Shown: positions 1-5,423 of the stretch, piece by piece | Layout of the letters: each line of letters opens with the position of its first letter | How positions within the stretch are numbered: position 1 is the first letter of the stretch | NCBI GenBank assembly: GCA_003500765.1 | Contig: DNQL01000194.1 | Location: 3,080-9,312, forward strand | Length of the DNA: 6,233 bases | Direction of reading: 5' to 3' | From: Elusimicrobiota bacterium | GTDB lineage: Bacteria > Elusimicrobiota > Elusimicrobia > Elusimicrobiales > UBA9959 | Position numbers and translations under genes: made by a program | The notes under the pieces: model-generated | Told to the model about the DNA's origin: nothing | What the model saw: the letters and a program-made list of their open reading frames with translations, nothing else | Database searches by the model: none

Positions 1-74
1 AGCACCGTCAGCTGCGGCGCATACTTCGTAAGCTCGGGCCTTCGGAAGGTTTTTCTTAGGTGAGCCCCCGGCAT
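1..74 (-). CDS. Possible start of a small gene, cut by the window edge; peptide resembles a RiPP-type leader
   Basis: An ATG at 74-72 opens a frame that stays open to the window edge (24 codons plus two bases). AAGGAG lies upstream at 91-86, with 11 bases before the ATG, which is a little long but usable. The peptide starts MPGAHLRK and continues TFRRPELTKYAPQLTVL. The spacing F-x-x-P-x-L followed by a later L-T resembles the YxxPxL leader motif that lasso-peptide and related RiPP precursors present to their RRE/PqqD-like partner. That is a motif resemblance only: no core peptide or modifying enzyme is visible. Two plus-strand frames are also open from base 1, to TAG at 57-59 and TGA at 61-63, so a convergent gene tail is a real alternative. 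The gene would be read in the same direction as the big operon but about 320 bases downstream of it. Confidence 0.38.
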   Translation of the reverse strand, partial: MPGAHLRKTFRRPELTKYAPQLTV

Positions 75-85
75 CCCCCGGTTGT

Positions 86-91
86 CTCCTT
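86..91 (-). promoter_or_regulatory. Shine-Dalgarno candidate for the left-edge gene
   Basis: On the minus strand this reads AAGGAG, 11 bases before the ATG at 74-72. It is the main reason to take the left-edge frame seriously. A G-run (CGGGGG) sits between it and the start codon. Confidence 0.4.
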
Positions 92-110
92 ATGGGACGC
101 TTGGCGGGCA

Positions 111-313
111 AGGCTCCATCGCCGGGCCTTCCGAAGCCACATCGGAGGCTTTCCCCAAGCGGAGCTCGGGAACCGGCACTGCCGGACGGGCATGAATGTC
201 TGAGGCCTAGCGCGCTATGCGCGCAGGCCGAGTTCGTGCCCGGCCGAGCGAAGCGCAGGGTGTATTTTAGAAAGCCGAACCCGTGGCGGAGCGAAGGCCC
301 GGCGGGGGAGCCT
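111..313. repeat. Imperfect 21-base inverted repeat bounding a 203-base structured element
   Basis: Bases 111-131 and 293-313 are reverse complements at 19 of 21 positions. The arms pair as a 7-bp block (AGGCTCC with GGAGCCT), a 2-base mismatch, then a 12-bp block (CGCCGGGCCTTC with its complement). The 161 bases between them hold further hairpins, so the whole can fold into a closed, branched structure. Two readings fit: a structured RNA closed by a terminal stem, or a small MITE/REP-like palindromic element. I see no clean short target-site duplication at the arm ends. A related GGGCCTTC also occurs at 36-43, giving an alternative partner for 293-300. Confidence 0.8.
204..229. repeat. Strong 11-bp hairpin
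   Basis: GGCCT (204-208) pairs with AGGCC (225-229), and inside it GCGCGC (210-215) pairs with GCGCGC (219-224). There is one bulged A at 209 and a three-base TAT loop. All pairs are Watson-Crick, most are G-C, and the hairpin is equally stable on either strand. It lies inside the larger inverted repeat and is the most stable local element of the interval. No T-run follows it on either strand, so it is not a terminator by itself. Confidence 0.8.
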
Positions 314-343
314 GAGGCGTTTTTTCGTGCTGAGCCGAAGACA

Positions 344-375
344 GCCCCCGATAGTTGTTCCTTGTGAGCGGGGGC
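344..375 (-). terminator. Weak terminator-like stem just after the operon's last stop codon
   Basis: GCCCCCG (369-375 read on the minus strand) pairs with CGGGGGC (344-350), a 7-bp all-G/C stem with an 18-base loop, beginning 16 bases after the stop codon of the last gene. The bases after the stem on the minus strand are TGTCTTCGG, not a U-tract, so this is not a canonical intrinsic terminator. It may shield the 3' end of the mRNA, or be only a chance pairing in G/C-rich sequence. Confidence 0.25.
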
Positions 376-391
376 GGGAGGAGGAGACGGT

Positions 392-1291
392 TTACTTGGG
401 GAAGTGGGAGTAGCGGAACTGGAACATGCCCAGCAGGTCCCAGCCGCCGTCGAACTTCAGGTACGAGAGCTGGAAGTTGAGCTTTAGCATGGTGCCGAGC
501 TGCAGGTTGATGAGCTTGGGGCTCATCGGGGCTCCCTGCGGTATTATTATCTCGGCGGCCAGCGGGTTATTCGGCCTGGGCAGCCAGATGAAGCCGGCGA
601 ACATGGCGCCCGTCGGCACTTCCCGCCCGGTATAACCGTTGAGCGAGAGCGCCCGCTCGGACAGGAATTCGGAAAGCATGTAGATGCTCTTGGACAGGTC
701 CCCGTCGGCGTAGCCGGCGTTTATCATGAACTTCGGGTGGATGTGCTTGGTCAGGGCCAGGTAGGCCGTCGCGTAAGTGTTGGTGTTCTTGTCGTCCACC
801 GCTACCGTCTGGACATTGGCGTTTAGAGGGTTCTGGTTGGAGTCGCGGAAGGCGAAAGTCCCCTGCGCGCCGGCCGCCATCGCCGGCCTCCAGGCGTCCT
901 CGGTCTGTATCAGCATCTTACCGTCGGCGGTGATGAACCAGACGCCGAGCCTGTCTATGTAATTTTTCTTTTCCAGCGTCCAGTTGAAAGAATTCTTGCC
1001 GTAGAGGCGGCCGATATAATAAGCCGCGTTGAAGTCCAGGCCCAGGCCGATCTCGTTCCTGCCGCGTCCGCGGTAGGCGGTCGGCGTAAGAACTATGCCG
1101 CTTATCGGGACCGCGGCCGTCGGGTAGACTCCCGGCGTACGCTTAGGCTTGGCGGGCGACATGCCCGGGAGTTCGGCCGCGGCGGTAGAGACGGCTATCT
1201 CCCCCCCGGCCGCGGGGGCGGTCGAGGCTTCCTGCGCGGACGACGGAGCGCAGAGAGCGAAAAGAAGTGCGAATATCCCGGTACTTATCAT
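392..1291 (-). CDS. Secreted, probably outer-membrane beta-strand protein of unknown function
   Basis: This is a 299-residue protein I cannot assign to a named family. It begins with a Sec signal peptide (MISTGIFALLFALCAPSSAQ, cleavage likely after SSA or AQ near residue 20). An Ala/Pro-rich stretch to about residue 55 follows. The rest alternates polar and hydrophobic or aromatic residues in amphipathic strands separated by turns (IGLGLDFNAAYYIG near 81-94, KFMINAGYADG near 187-197). Near the C-terminus come paired strands LINLQLGTMLKLNFQLSYLKF (about 260-280) and GMFQFRYSHF (288-297), close to the aromatic-ended last strand of outer-membrane barrels. The frame stays open upstream to 1681, but that part lies entirely over pgpA. 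The start at 1291 is preferred because it gives the signal peptide and an ATGA overlap with the pgpA stop. No Shine-Dalgarno sequence precedes it, so translation is probably coupled to pgpA. It is the last gene of the run. Confidence 0.82.
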   Translation of the reverse strand: MISTGIFALLFALCAPSSAQEASTAPAAGGEIAVSTAAAELPGMSPAKPKRTPGVYPTAAVPISGIVLTPTAYRGRGRNEIGLGLDFNAAYYIGRLYGKNSFNWTLEKKNYIDRLGVWFITADGKMLIQTEDAWRPAMAAGAQGTFAFRDSNQNPLNANVQTVAVDDKNTNTYATAYLALTKHIHPKFMINAGYADGDLSKSIYMLSEFLSERALSLNGYTGREVPTGAMFAGFIWLPRPNNPLAAEIIIPQGAPMSPKLINLQLGTMLKLNFQLSYLKFDGGWDLLGMFQFRYSHFPK

Positions 1292-1791
1292 ATGAAGACG
1301 GTCACGAACCGCGCTATAACATTGGCGGCGATGCCGGCCATGAAATCGTCCATAATTATACCAAAACCGCCCTGGAGGTTCTTTTCGGCGAAGCTGATCG
1401 GCCAGGGCTTGACCGTATCGAGGAAGCGGAAAGCGACGAAAGCGGTTATGATCGGCACCGGCTCCAGCGGCAGGAAGGCCGCGGCGGTCCAGAATCCCAG
1501 TATCTCGTCTATGACTATGCGGGGGTCGTCGTTCCTGCCGTAGGCGGCGGAAGCCCGGCCGGCTATCCAGGCCGAGAAAGGGAAGAAGGCCGCCAGCAGC
1601 GCGGCGTAGGCCCAGCCCGTCGGCAGCAGCGGCAGCGCCAGGAGAGCCAGGAGAGAGCCCAGCATGCCGGCCCCGGTGCATTTTTTGAAAGGGCTTATCG
1701 CCTGCGGCAGCAGCCCGATGAAGCAGCCGGTGGCCAGGAATTCTGTCGCCCGTCTGGACGCCGGCCCGGGATATCCGCGAGGGTCAGACAT
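1288..1791 (-). CDS. pgpA: Phosphatidylglycerophosphatase A
   Basis: PgpA removes phosphate from phosphatidylglycerophosphate to give phosphatidylglycerol at the inner membrane, the step after PgsA, whose gene lies immediately upstream. The 167-residue length fits the family. Family landmarks are IVIDEILG (residues 92-99) with acidic D95/E96, FRFLDTVKPWP (121-131), and GGFGIIMDDFMAG (141-153) with the D148/D149 pair. Hydrophobic helices lie near 44-58, 60-77, 98-124 and 149-167. The N-terminal loop reads SPFKKCTGAGMLGSL, where most members have a compact APGT-type motif, so it is locally divergent or slightly extended. The ATG overlaps the end of pgsA by 8 bases (ATGTCTGA), and purine-rich GAGAAGAAGA just upstream can serve as ribosome binding site. 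The stop codon overlaps the next start. Confidence 0.9.
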   Translation of the reverse strand: MSDPRGYPGPASRRATEFLATGCFIGLLPQAISPFKKCTGAGMLGSLLALLALPLLPTGWAYAALLAAFFPFSAWIAGRASAAYGRNDDPRIVIDEILGFWTAAAFLPLEPVPIITAFVAFRFLDTVKPWPISFAEKNLQGGFGIIMDDFMAGIAANVIARFVTVFI

Positions 1792-2398
1792 TCTTCTTCT
1801 CGCTCCAGGACTTGCGCAGCAGCTCCCTGTGGTTGGCCAGGTACATAATGCCGCTGATCAGCGTGACGGCGGAGGCTATCACGGTCAGCCACCAGGAGAC
1901 GGGAGAGGCCCAGACGTCCACGGCCAGGAAGAATTTGTGCGTCCCGGGATGGTCGATCACCCACACCCTGTTTAGCAGCAGGGCCATGATGGTGAACCCG
2001 GCTATCAGCTGTATCGTGGTCTTGAACTTGCCGGAGGCCTCCGCTTTCATGACCGAACCCTGGAGGGCCGCCAGGACGCGCAGGGTGGAGATGGTGAGCT
2101 CCCGCAGGAGGATCAGGAAGATGGCCCAGAGAGGGATGTCGAGCAGCTTTACAGAGGCGAAGGCGATGAAGGCCGACATGACCAGTATCTTGTCGGCGAA
2201 AGGGTCGGCGATGGCTCCGAAGGAGGTGGTGGTCTGGGTGCGCCGCGCGATGATGCCGTCTATGGCGTCGGAGACGCTGGCGATTATCATCACTATGAGG
2301 CCGATCAGGACCGTAATGAAAGTCTTCTGTATTACCAGGAAGAAAACGGCCAGGCTCAGGAACAGCCTCGTCAGGGTTATGCGGTTGGCGAGTGTCAT
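1784..2398 (-). CDS. pgsA: CDP-diacylglycerol--glycerol-3-phosphate 3-phosphatidyltransferase
   Basis: PgsA condenses CDP-diacylglycerol with sn-glycerol 3-phosphate, releasing CMP and giving phosphatidylglycerophosphate, the committed step to phosphatidylglycerol. The CDP-alcohol phosphotransferase signature D-x2-DG-x2-AR-x8-G-x3-D-x3-D is complete: D44, D47-G48, A51-R52, G61, D65 and D69. These aspartates bind the metal and substrates. The N-terminus LANRITLTRL is typical of PgsA and helps separate it from phosphatidylserine or cardiolipin synthases of the same superfamily, though substrate assignment still rests on similarity. Several membrane helices are evident (about 8-25, 27-45, 72-100, 128-146, 168-190). 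At 204 residues it is slightly longer than the E. coli protein. Its ATG overlaps the lolA stop as ATGA, and the only GGAG (2419-2416) is 17 bases away, so translational coupling is likely. pgpA follows directly, placing two consecutive pathway steps side by side. Confidence 0.95.
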   Translation of the reverse strand: MTLANRITLTRLFLSLAVFFLVIQKTFITVLIGLIVMIIASVSDAIDGIIARRTQTTTSFGAIADPFADKILVMSAFIAFASVKLLDIPLWAIFLILLRELTISTLRVLAALQGSVMKAEASGKFKTTIQLIAGFTIMALLLNRVWVIDHPGTHKFFLAVDVWASPVSWWLTVIASAVTLISGIMYLANHRELLRKSWSEKKNV

Positions 2399-3135
2399 TT
2401 CTTGAAGTTGATTATCTCCGTGCCCTTAGGGGGCGTAAAATCGAAAAGTTTCTCGTCCAGGCCGGCGTTGCGGCGGGTGTCGGTCAGGACGGTGCTGATC
2501 TTTGTCGCTTCCACCACGAGGTCGGCCCTCGCCGGGAAATAGTCGGTCGCGGAGAGCATGAGCGTCAGCGTGTAGAGCCCCTTCCGGTCGGCCGGCGTGA
2601 GTATCAGCTTTACCATTCCGCCGGTTTCGGCGGGCGGGACGGCCGTCACCTTGTTGCGCTCGGCAAGTTCCGAATAGTTCCCGAAATCCATTATCCCGGA
2701 GAATCCGGAGTTCTGGAGGTTTTTCCAGTCCTCCCACCTGGTCTTCACGGCCTGGGAGTCGTCCGGCTTGTATATCCAGATGTCTTTCTTGTCGGTGACT
2801 ATGGTCTGCCGCGTCGGGGCGGTGTGCTCGATGCGCAGCCTGTCGGGCTTGAGGTAGGAAAGCGTCCCCTCGACTTTCTGCTCCAGCCCCGCGTCGGAGA
2901 ACAGCACCGTCTGCGTGAAAGAGGCCTTCAGCGAGGTCAGAGCCGAATCCCATTCCATGAGCCGGGCCAGGACCTCGTCGGTGTACGAAGCCGGGGCGGT
3001 CGACTTCTTAACCCCGGACTTGGCGGCTTCCGCCGCCTTTTTCTCCGGGGCTTTCGTTTTGTCCTGCTTCCCGGCGGCAAACGCCGCCGGGCAGAGCAGG
3101 CACGCCGTTATCGTCGCGATGAAAAAAACCCTCAT
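2395..3135 (-). CDS. lolA: Outer-membrane lipoprotein carrier protein LolA
   Basis: LolA is the periplasmic chaperone that takes lipoproteins from the inner-membrane LolCDE transporter to the outer membrane. Residues 1-20 form a Sec signal peptide (MRVFFIATITACLLCPAAFA). Cysteines at 12 and 15 do not sit in a convincing lipobox, so soluble periplasmic export is favoured. A Lys/Ala-rich linker (about 21-50) precedes the LolA domain (about 51-243). Landmarks are LKASFTQTVLFS (69-80), the strand pair EGTLSYLKPDRLRIEHTAP (89-107), DIWIYKPDDSQAV (118-130) and the terminal FDFTPPKGTEII (231-242), a hallmark of LolA. At 246 residues it is longer than the roughly 200 of the E. coli precursor, because of the linker. 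Start and ftsK stop overlap as ATGA, with a strong Shine-Dalgarno inside the last ftsK codons. The ftsK-lolA adjacency is also seen in enterobacteria. Confidence 0.92.
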   Translation of the reverse strand: MRVFFIATITACLLCPAAFAAGKQDKTKAPEKKAAEAAKSGVKKSTAPASYTDEVLARLMEWDSALTSLKASFTQTVLFSDAGLEQKVEGTLSYLKPDRLRIEHTAPTRQTIVTDKKDIWIYKPDDSQAVKTRWEDWKNLQNSGFSGIMDFGNYSELAERNKVTAVPPAETGGMVKLILTPADRKGLYTLTLMLSATDYFPARADLVVEATKISTVLTDTRRNAGLDEKLFDFTPPKGTEIINFKK

Positions 3136-5411
3136 TTTACTCCCTCCTGCTCCTGCGCCGCGCCTTCAGGCTGCTGCGGCGCGGACTGGTGATTGGCCAG
3201 ATGGCTTTCGATCTTGTCGAAGAAGATCTCCCAGCGGTTGGACCCCTCCGGCTTGTGTATGAACTTGTTGACTTCCAGTATGCTCAGGATGTTGGTGGCG
3301 CGCGCGGAGGAACCGAAATGGGCCTTGAGCAGGTCCTGGGAAACGCGGCGCCGTTCGTTTATGAGTGTCAGCGCGGCGATGAGCTCTTCGGAGGAACTGC
3401 CCTTTCCCCCGCCGGCAGTCTCGTCCTCCTCGACGAACATCGGGTAGTCGGGCCGTCCCTGGGTCTTGAGGTATTCCACCACGCGGTTTATCTCGGACTC
3501 TCCGACGAAGGCGCCCTGTATGCGCAGCGGCTTGGGCGAGTCCTTGGTAAGATAGAGCAAGTCGCCCTTGCCTATCAGCGCTTCTGCCCCGCCGGTGTCG
3601 AGGATGACGCGCGAGTTGACCTTGGAAGTCACCTGCAGCGCGATTCGCGAAGGGAGGTTGGCCTTGATGACGCCGGTGATGACGTCCACCGAAGGCTGCT
3701 GGGTGGCCAGCACCAGGTGTATGCCGACGGCGCGGGCCATCTGCGCCAGGCGCTGTATGTTCTCTTCGACCACGTTCTTGGCCTGCACCATCAGGTCGGC
3801 CAGCTCGTCGATGACGACTATGATGTAATATTCCGGCTGCTCATTGTTGGCCGCGGCCCACTTGTTATAGCCGGCGATGTTCTTGACGCGGGCTTTCTCG
3901 AATTTCTTGTAGCGCTGCATCATGACCTTGGTGAGGCAGATCAGCGTCTTGGCGGCGTCCTTGGCGTCGGTGATGACCGAGACCGAGTCGGGCAGGACCT
4001 TGGGGTCGTAGAGGTAAGGCACGTCCTGGTAGAAGGAAAGCTCCAGGCGCTTGGGGTCTATCATCACGAACTTTACTTCGTCGGGCGTGTTGCGGAACAT
4101 GAGGGAGAGTATCAGCGACTGCAGGAAGACGCTCTTGCCCGAGCCGGTAGAGCCGGCGACCAGCAGGTGGGGCATGTCCTCGAGGTTGGCCAGCGCGATG
4201 GAGCCCTCGGCGTGCCGGCCTATGCCGAAAGCCAGGGGTTCCTTGCGCTCGTTGAAGGCGGGGCTTTCCAGCACCTCGCGCAGTCCGACCTTCGCCCGCT
4301 TCTGGTTGGGGATCTCGAAGCCGATGGCGGACTTGCCCGGGATCGGGGCTATCACTCGTATGCCGGCGGCCTTCATGGCCAGGGCCACGTCGTTGGCCAG
4401 CGAAACTATCGAGCTTATCTTCACGCCGGGCGCGGGGGTCACTTCGTAACGCGTGATGACCGGACCGGGGAAGATGTCTGCCACGTGTACGGTGATGTCG
4501 AAGCTCTTGAAAGTCTCTTCCAGCTTGGTCCGCGCGGCCTCCATCTCGTCCCTGGAGGGTCCGATGACTGTTTCCCTGGCCGGCGGGTCCAGCAGGTCGG
4601 ACATAGGGAGCTTGAAATCCTTGAAATGGGCGGTATAGGTCTTGGGTTTCTTGTGCGGCTGCACCTTTATGTCCGGGTTCTCGCGTTCTCTTTCTTTGAC
4701 CGGCAGAGGGGTCGGGGTCTTCGGCCTTTCCTCTTTCAAGGGCTGCGCTTTTGCGGCGGCCGGGAGTTCGGCTATCCGGGGGGCCTCGGGTATCGGCTTG
4801 GCCTCATACTTCGGTTCGGGGCCTTCCTTTTCCGAGATCAGCTTAAGTTTGGATTTGAGGTCCCGGCGTGCCTGGGACCAGCTGCGGTAATCTTCGGCTA
4901 TCGCGGACCAGGACACCTTGAGGGCCTTCCCCCACGAGATCTTGAAAAGCAGCTGGGCCCCGACCAGGAAGAGCGCGAAGGAGAAGACTCCCGCGCCGGC
5001 CGCGCCGAACATCTTTTCCAGTGCGTACTCCATGTAATAGCCGATATGGCCGCCGTCGAAGCCCGCGGCGGGGAAGGCCGTGGACATCAGCTGCAGGCCG
5101 GAAGAGAGGGCCCCCAGCATCAGGAGTATCCCCCCGGTCAGCGTGATAAGGCCCTTATGAGGCTTTCCCAGTTTCAGGAGTATGGCCGCCAGGCCGTAGA
5201 GGAATATAAAAGGGAAGAGATAGGCGGATTGGCCCAGCAGGCCGTGCAGCACGCCGGACACGGTCTCGCCAACCACTCCCTTGGGGCTGCGGCTGAACGT
5301 CAGCCAGATGAGCCACAGGGCGAAGGCGAAGGAAAGTATCCAGTAAAGCGCCCCCGCAAAAGGGGACGGAGCCCCCTTCTTGCCGGGCGCGGCGAACCTG
5401 CGTTTAAACAT
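3132..5411 (-). CDS. ftsK: DNA translocase FtsK/SpoIIIE family
   Basis: FtsK is a septum-bound hexameric ATPase that pumps chromosomal DNA during division and in many bacteria activates XerCD at dif. All three modules are present in 759 residues. An N-terminal membrane part has four helices (about 22-40, 62-81, 87-107, 138-157). A Pro/Lys/Glu-rich linker (about 185-275) is much shorter than in E. coli FtsK (1329 residues) and like that of SpoIIIE/SftA-size proteins. The motor (about 280-660) contains Walker A AGSTGSGKS (419-427, K426), Walker B YIIVVIDELADL (529-540, D535/E536) and conserved LATQQPSVDVITGVIKANLPSR (568-589). A C-terminal winged-helix gamma domain (about 674-735) is followed by a Gln/Glu-rich tail. 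The gamma recognition helix reads FGSSARATNIL rather than the common FRIGYxRAAR. Twelve bases separate it from the gene upstream. The start at 5411 has purine-rich GGTAAGAAG before it. Confidence 0.96.
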   Translation of the reverse strand: MFKRRFAAPGKKGAPSPFAGALYWILSFAFALWLIWLTFSRSPKGVVGETVSGVLHGLLGQSAYLFPFIFLYGLAAILLKLGKPHKGLITLTGGILLMLGALSSGLQLMSTAFPAAGFDGGHIGYYMEYALEKMFGAAGAGVFSFALFLVGAQLLFKISWGKALKVSWSAIAEDYRSWSQARRDLKSKLKLISEKEGPEPKYEAKPIPEAPRIAELPAAAKAQPLKEERPKTPTPLPVKERERENPDIKVQPHKKPKTYTAHFKDFKLPMSDLLDPPARETVIGPSRDEMEAARTKLEETFKSFDITVHVADIFPGPVITRYEVTPAPGVKISSIVSLANDVALAMKAAGIRVIAPIPGKSAIGFEIPNQKRAKVGLREVLESPAFNERKEPLAFGIGRHAEGSIALANLEDMPHLLVAGSTGSGKSVFLQSLILSLMFRNTPDEVKFVMIDPKRLELSFYQDVPYLYDPKVLPDSVSVITDAKDAAKTLICLTKVMMQRYKKFEKARVKNIAGYNKWAAANNEQPEYYIIVVIDELADLMVQAKNVVEENIQRLAQMARAVGIHLVLATQQPSVDVITGVIKANLPSRIALQVTSKVNSRVILDTGGAEALIGKGDLLYLTKDSPKPLRIQGAFVGESEINRVVEYLKTQGRPDYPMFVEEDETAGGGKGSSSEELIAALTLINERRRVSQDLLKAHFGSSARATNILSILEVNKFIHKPEGSNRWEIFFDKIESHLANHQSAPQQPEGAAQEQEGVK
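3140..3148 (-). promoter_or_regulatory. Strong Shine-Dalgarno for lolA inside the end of ftsK
   Basis: The minus strand reads AGGAGGGAG here. The AGGAGG core (3148-3143) ends 7 bases before the lolA ATG. It is the best ribosome binding site in the operon and supports the lolA start at 3135. It encodes part of the last FtsK residues (EQEGVK), so lolA may be translated both by coupling and independently. Confidence 0.8.
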
Positions 5412-5423
5412 CTTCTTACCGCC

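Larger units (their letters stand above)
97..325 (+). ncRNA. Candidate structured small RNA ending at a T-run
   Basis: Read on the plus strand, the inverted-repeat stem is followed within seven bases by TTTTTT (320-325), as in an intrinsic terminator, and ACGC at 97-100 can pair with GCGT at 317-320 to lengthen the closing stem. Inside are hairpins at 133-152 (GAAGCC/GGCTTT, 8-base loop), 173-185 (CCGGC/GCCGG, 3-base loop) and 204-229. An AT-rich patch at 261-273 could stay unpaired. The overall form, about 230 bases with a long closing stem, loosely recalls 6S-type RNAs, but I recognise no conserved 6S sequence and see no convincing plus-strand promoter before 97. Such a transcript would converge on the end of the operon. 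Confidence 0.3.
75..391. other. Non-coding interval with dense secondary structure
   Basis: About 317 bases lie between the end of the operon and the possible left-edge gene. A 91-codon plus-strand frame (92-367) crosses it, but its product is rich in R, P, A and G, has no recognisable domain, and follows the inverted repeats, so I do not call it a gene. I found no tRNA-, tmRNA-, SRP- or RNase P-like signature on either strand. What stands out is palindromic structure: the long inverted repeat 111-131/293-313, hairpins at 133-152, 173-185 and 204-229, short direct repeats (GGCCGAG at 226-232 and 242-248; GAGCGAAG at 246-253 and 289-296), a T6 run at 320-325, and a GCCCCCG/CGGGGGC stem at 344-375. 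Confidence 0.7.

Noticed and set aside
36..54. Terminator-like CCTT-CGG-AAGG followed by five T on the plus strand
   Set aside because: The stem is only four Watson-Crick pairs, extended by G-U pairs alone, and it falls inside the possible left-edge gene. Too weak to call, although it would matter if a plus-strand gene ends at 57-63.
264..269. TAAAAT on the minus strand as a -10 promoter box
   Set aside because: No acceptable -35 box lies 16-18 bases upstream (the region there is G/C-rich, GCTCCG). A single AT-rich patch is not enough.
92..367. A 91-codon plus-strand open frame in the intergenic interval
   Set aside because: No Shine-Dalgarno at a proper position, no domain, and the sequence is shaped by inverted repeats and hairpins. 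Structure explains it better than coding.
75..391. CRISPR array, tRNA, tmRNA, SRP RNA or RNase P RNA in the structured interval
   Set aside because: There are no regularly spaced repeats, no cloverleaf or T-loop sequence, and none of the conserved cores of these RNAs on either strand.
1292..1681. N-terminal extension of the last operon gene by 130 residues, to an ATG at 1681
   Set aside because: The extension lies entirely inside pgpA in another frame, is Arg/Gly/Pro-rich, and would bury the clear signal peptide that begins at 1291.
1267..2405. Several plus-strand open frames of 100-200 codons across pgpA and pgsA
   Set aside because: They are antisense shadows of two genes with full catalytic signatures and carry no domains of their own.
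2426..2953. A 175-codon minus-strand frame inside lolA
   Set aside because: It is an alternative-frame shadow of lolA, with an Arg/Gly/His-rich product and no domain. The LolA frame has a signal peptide and conserved motifs.
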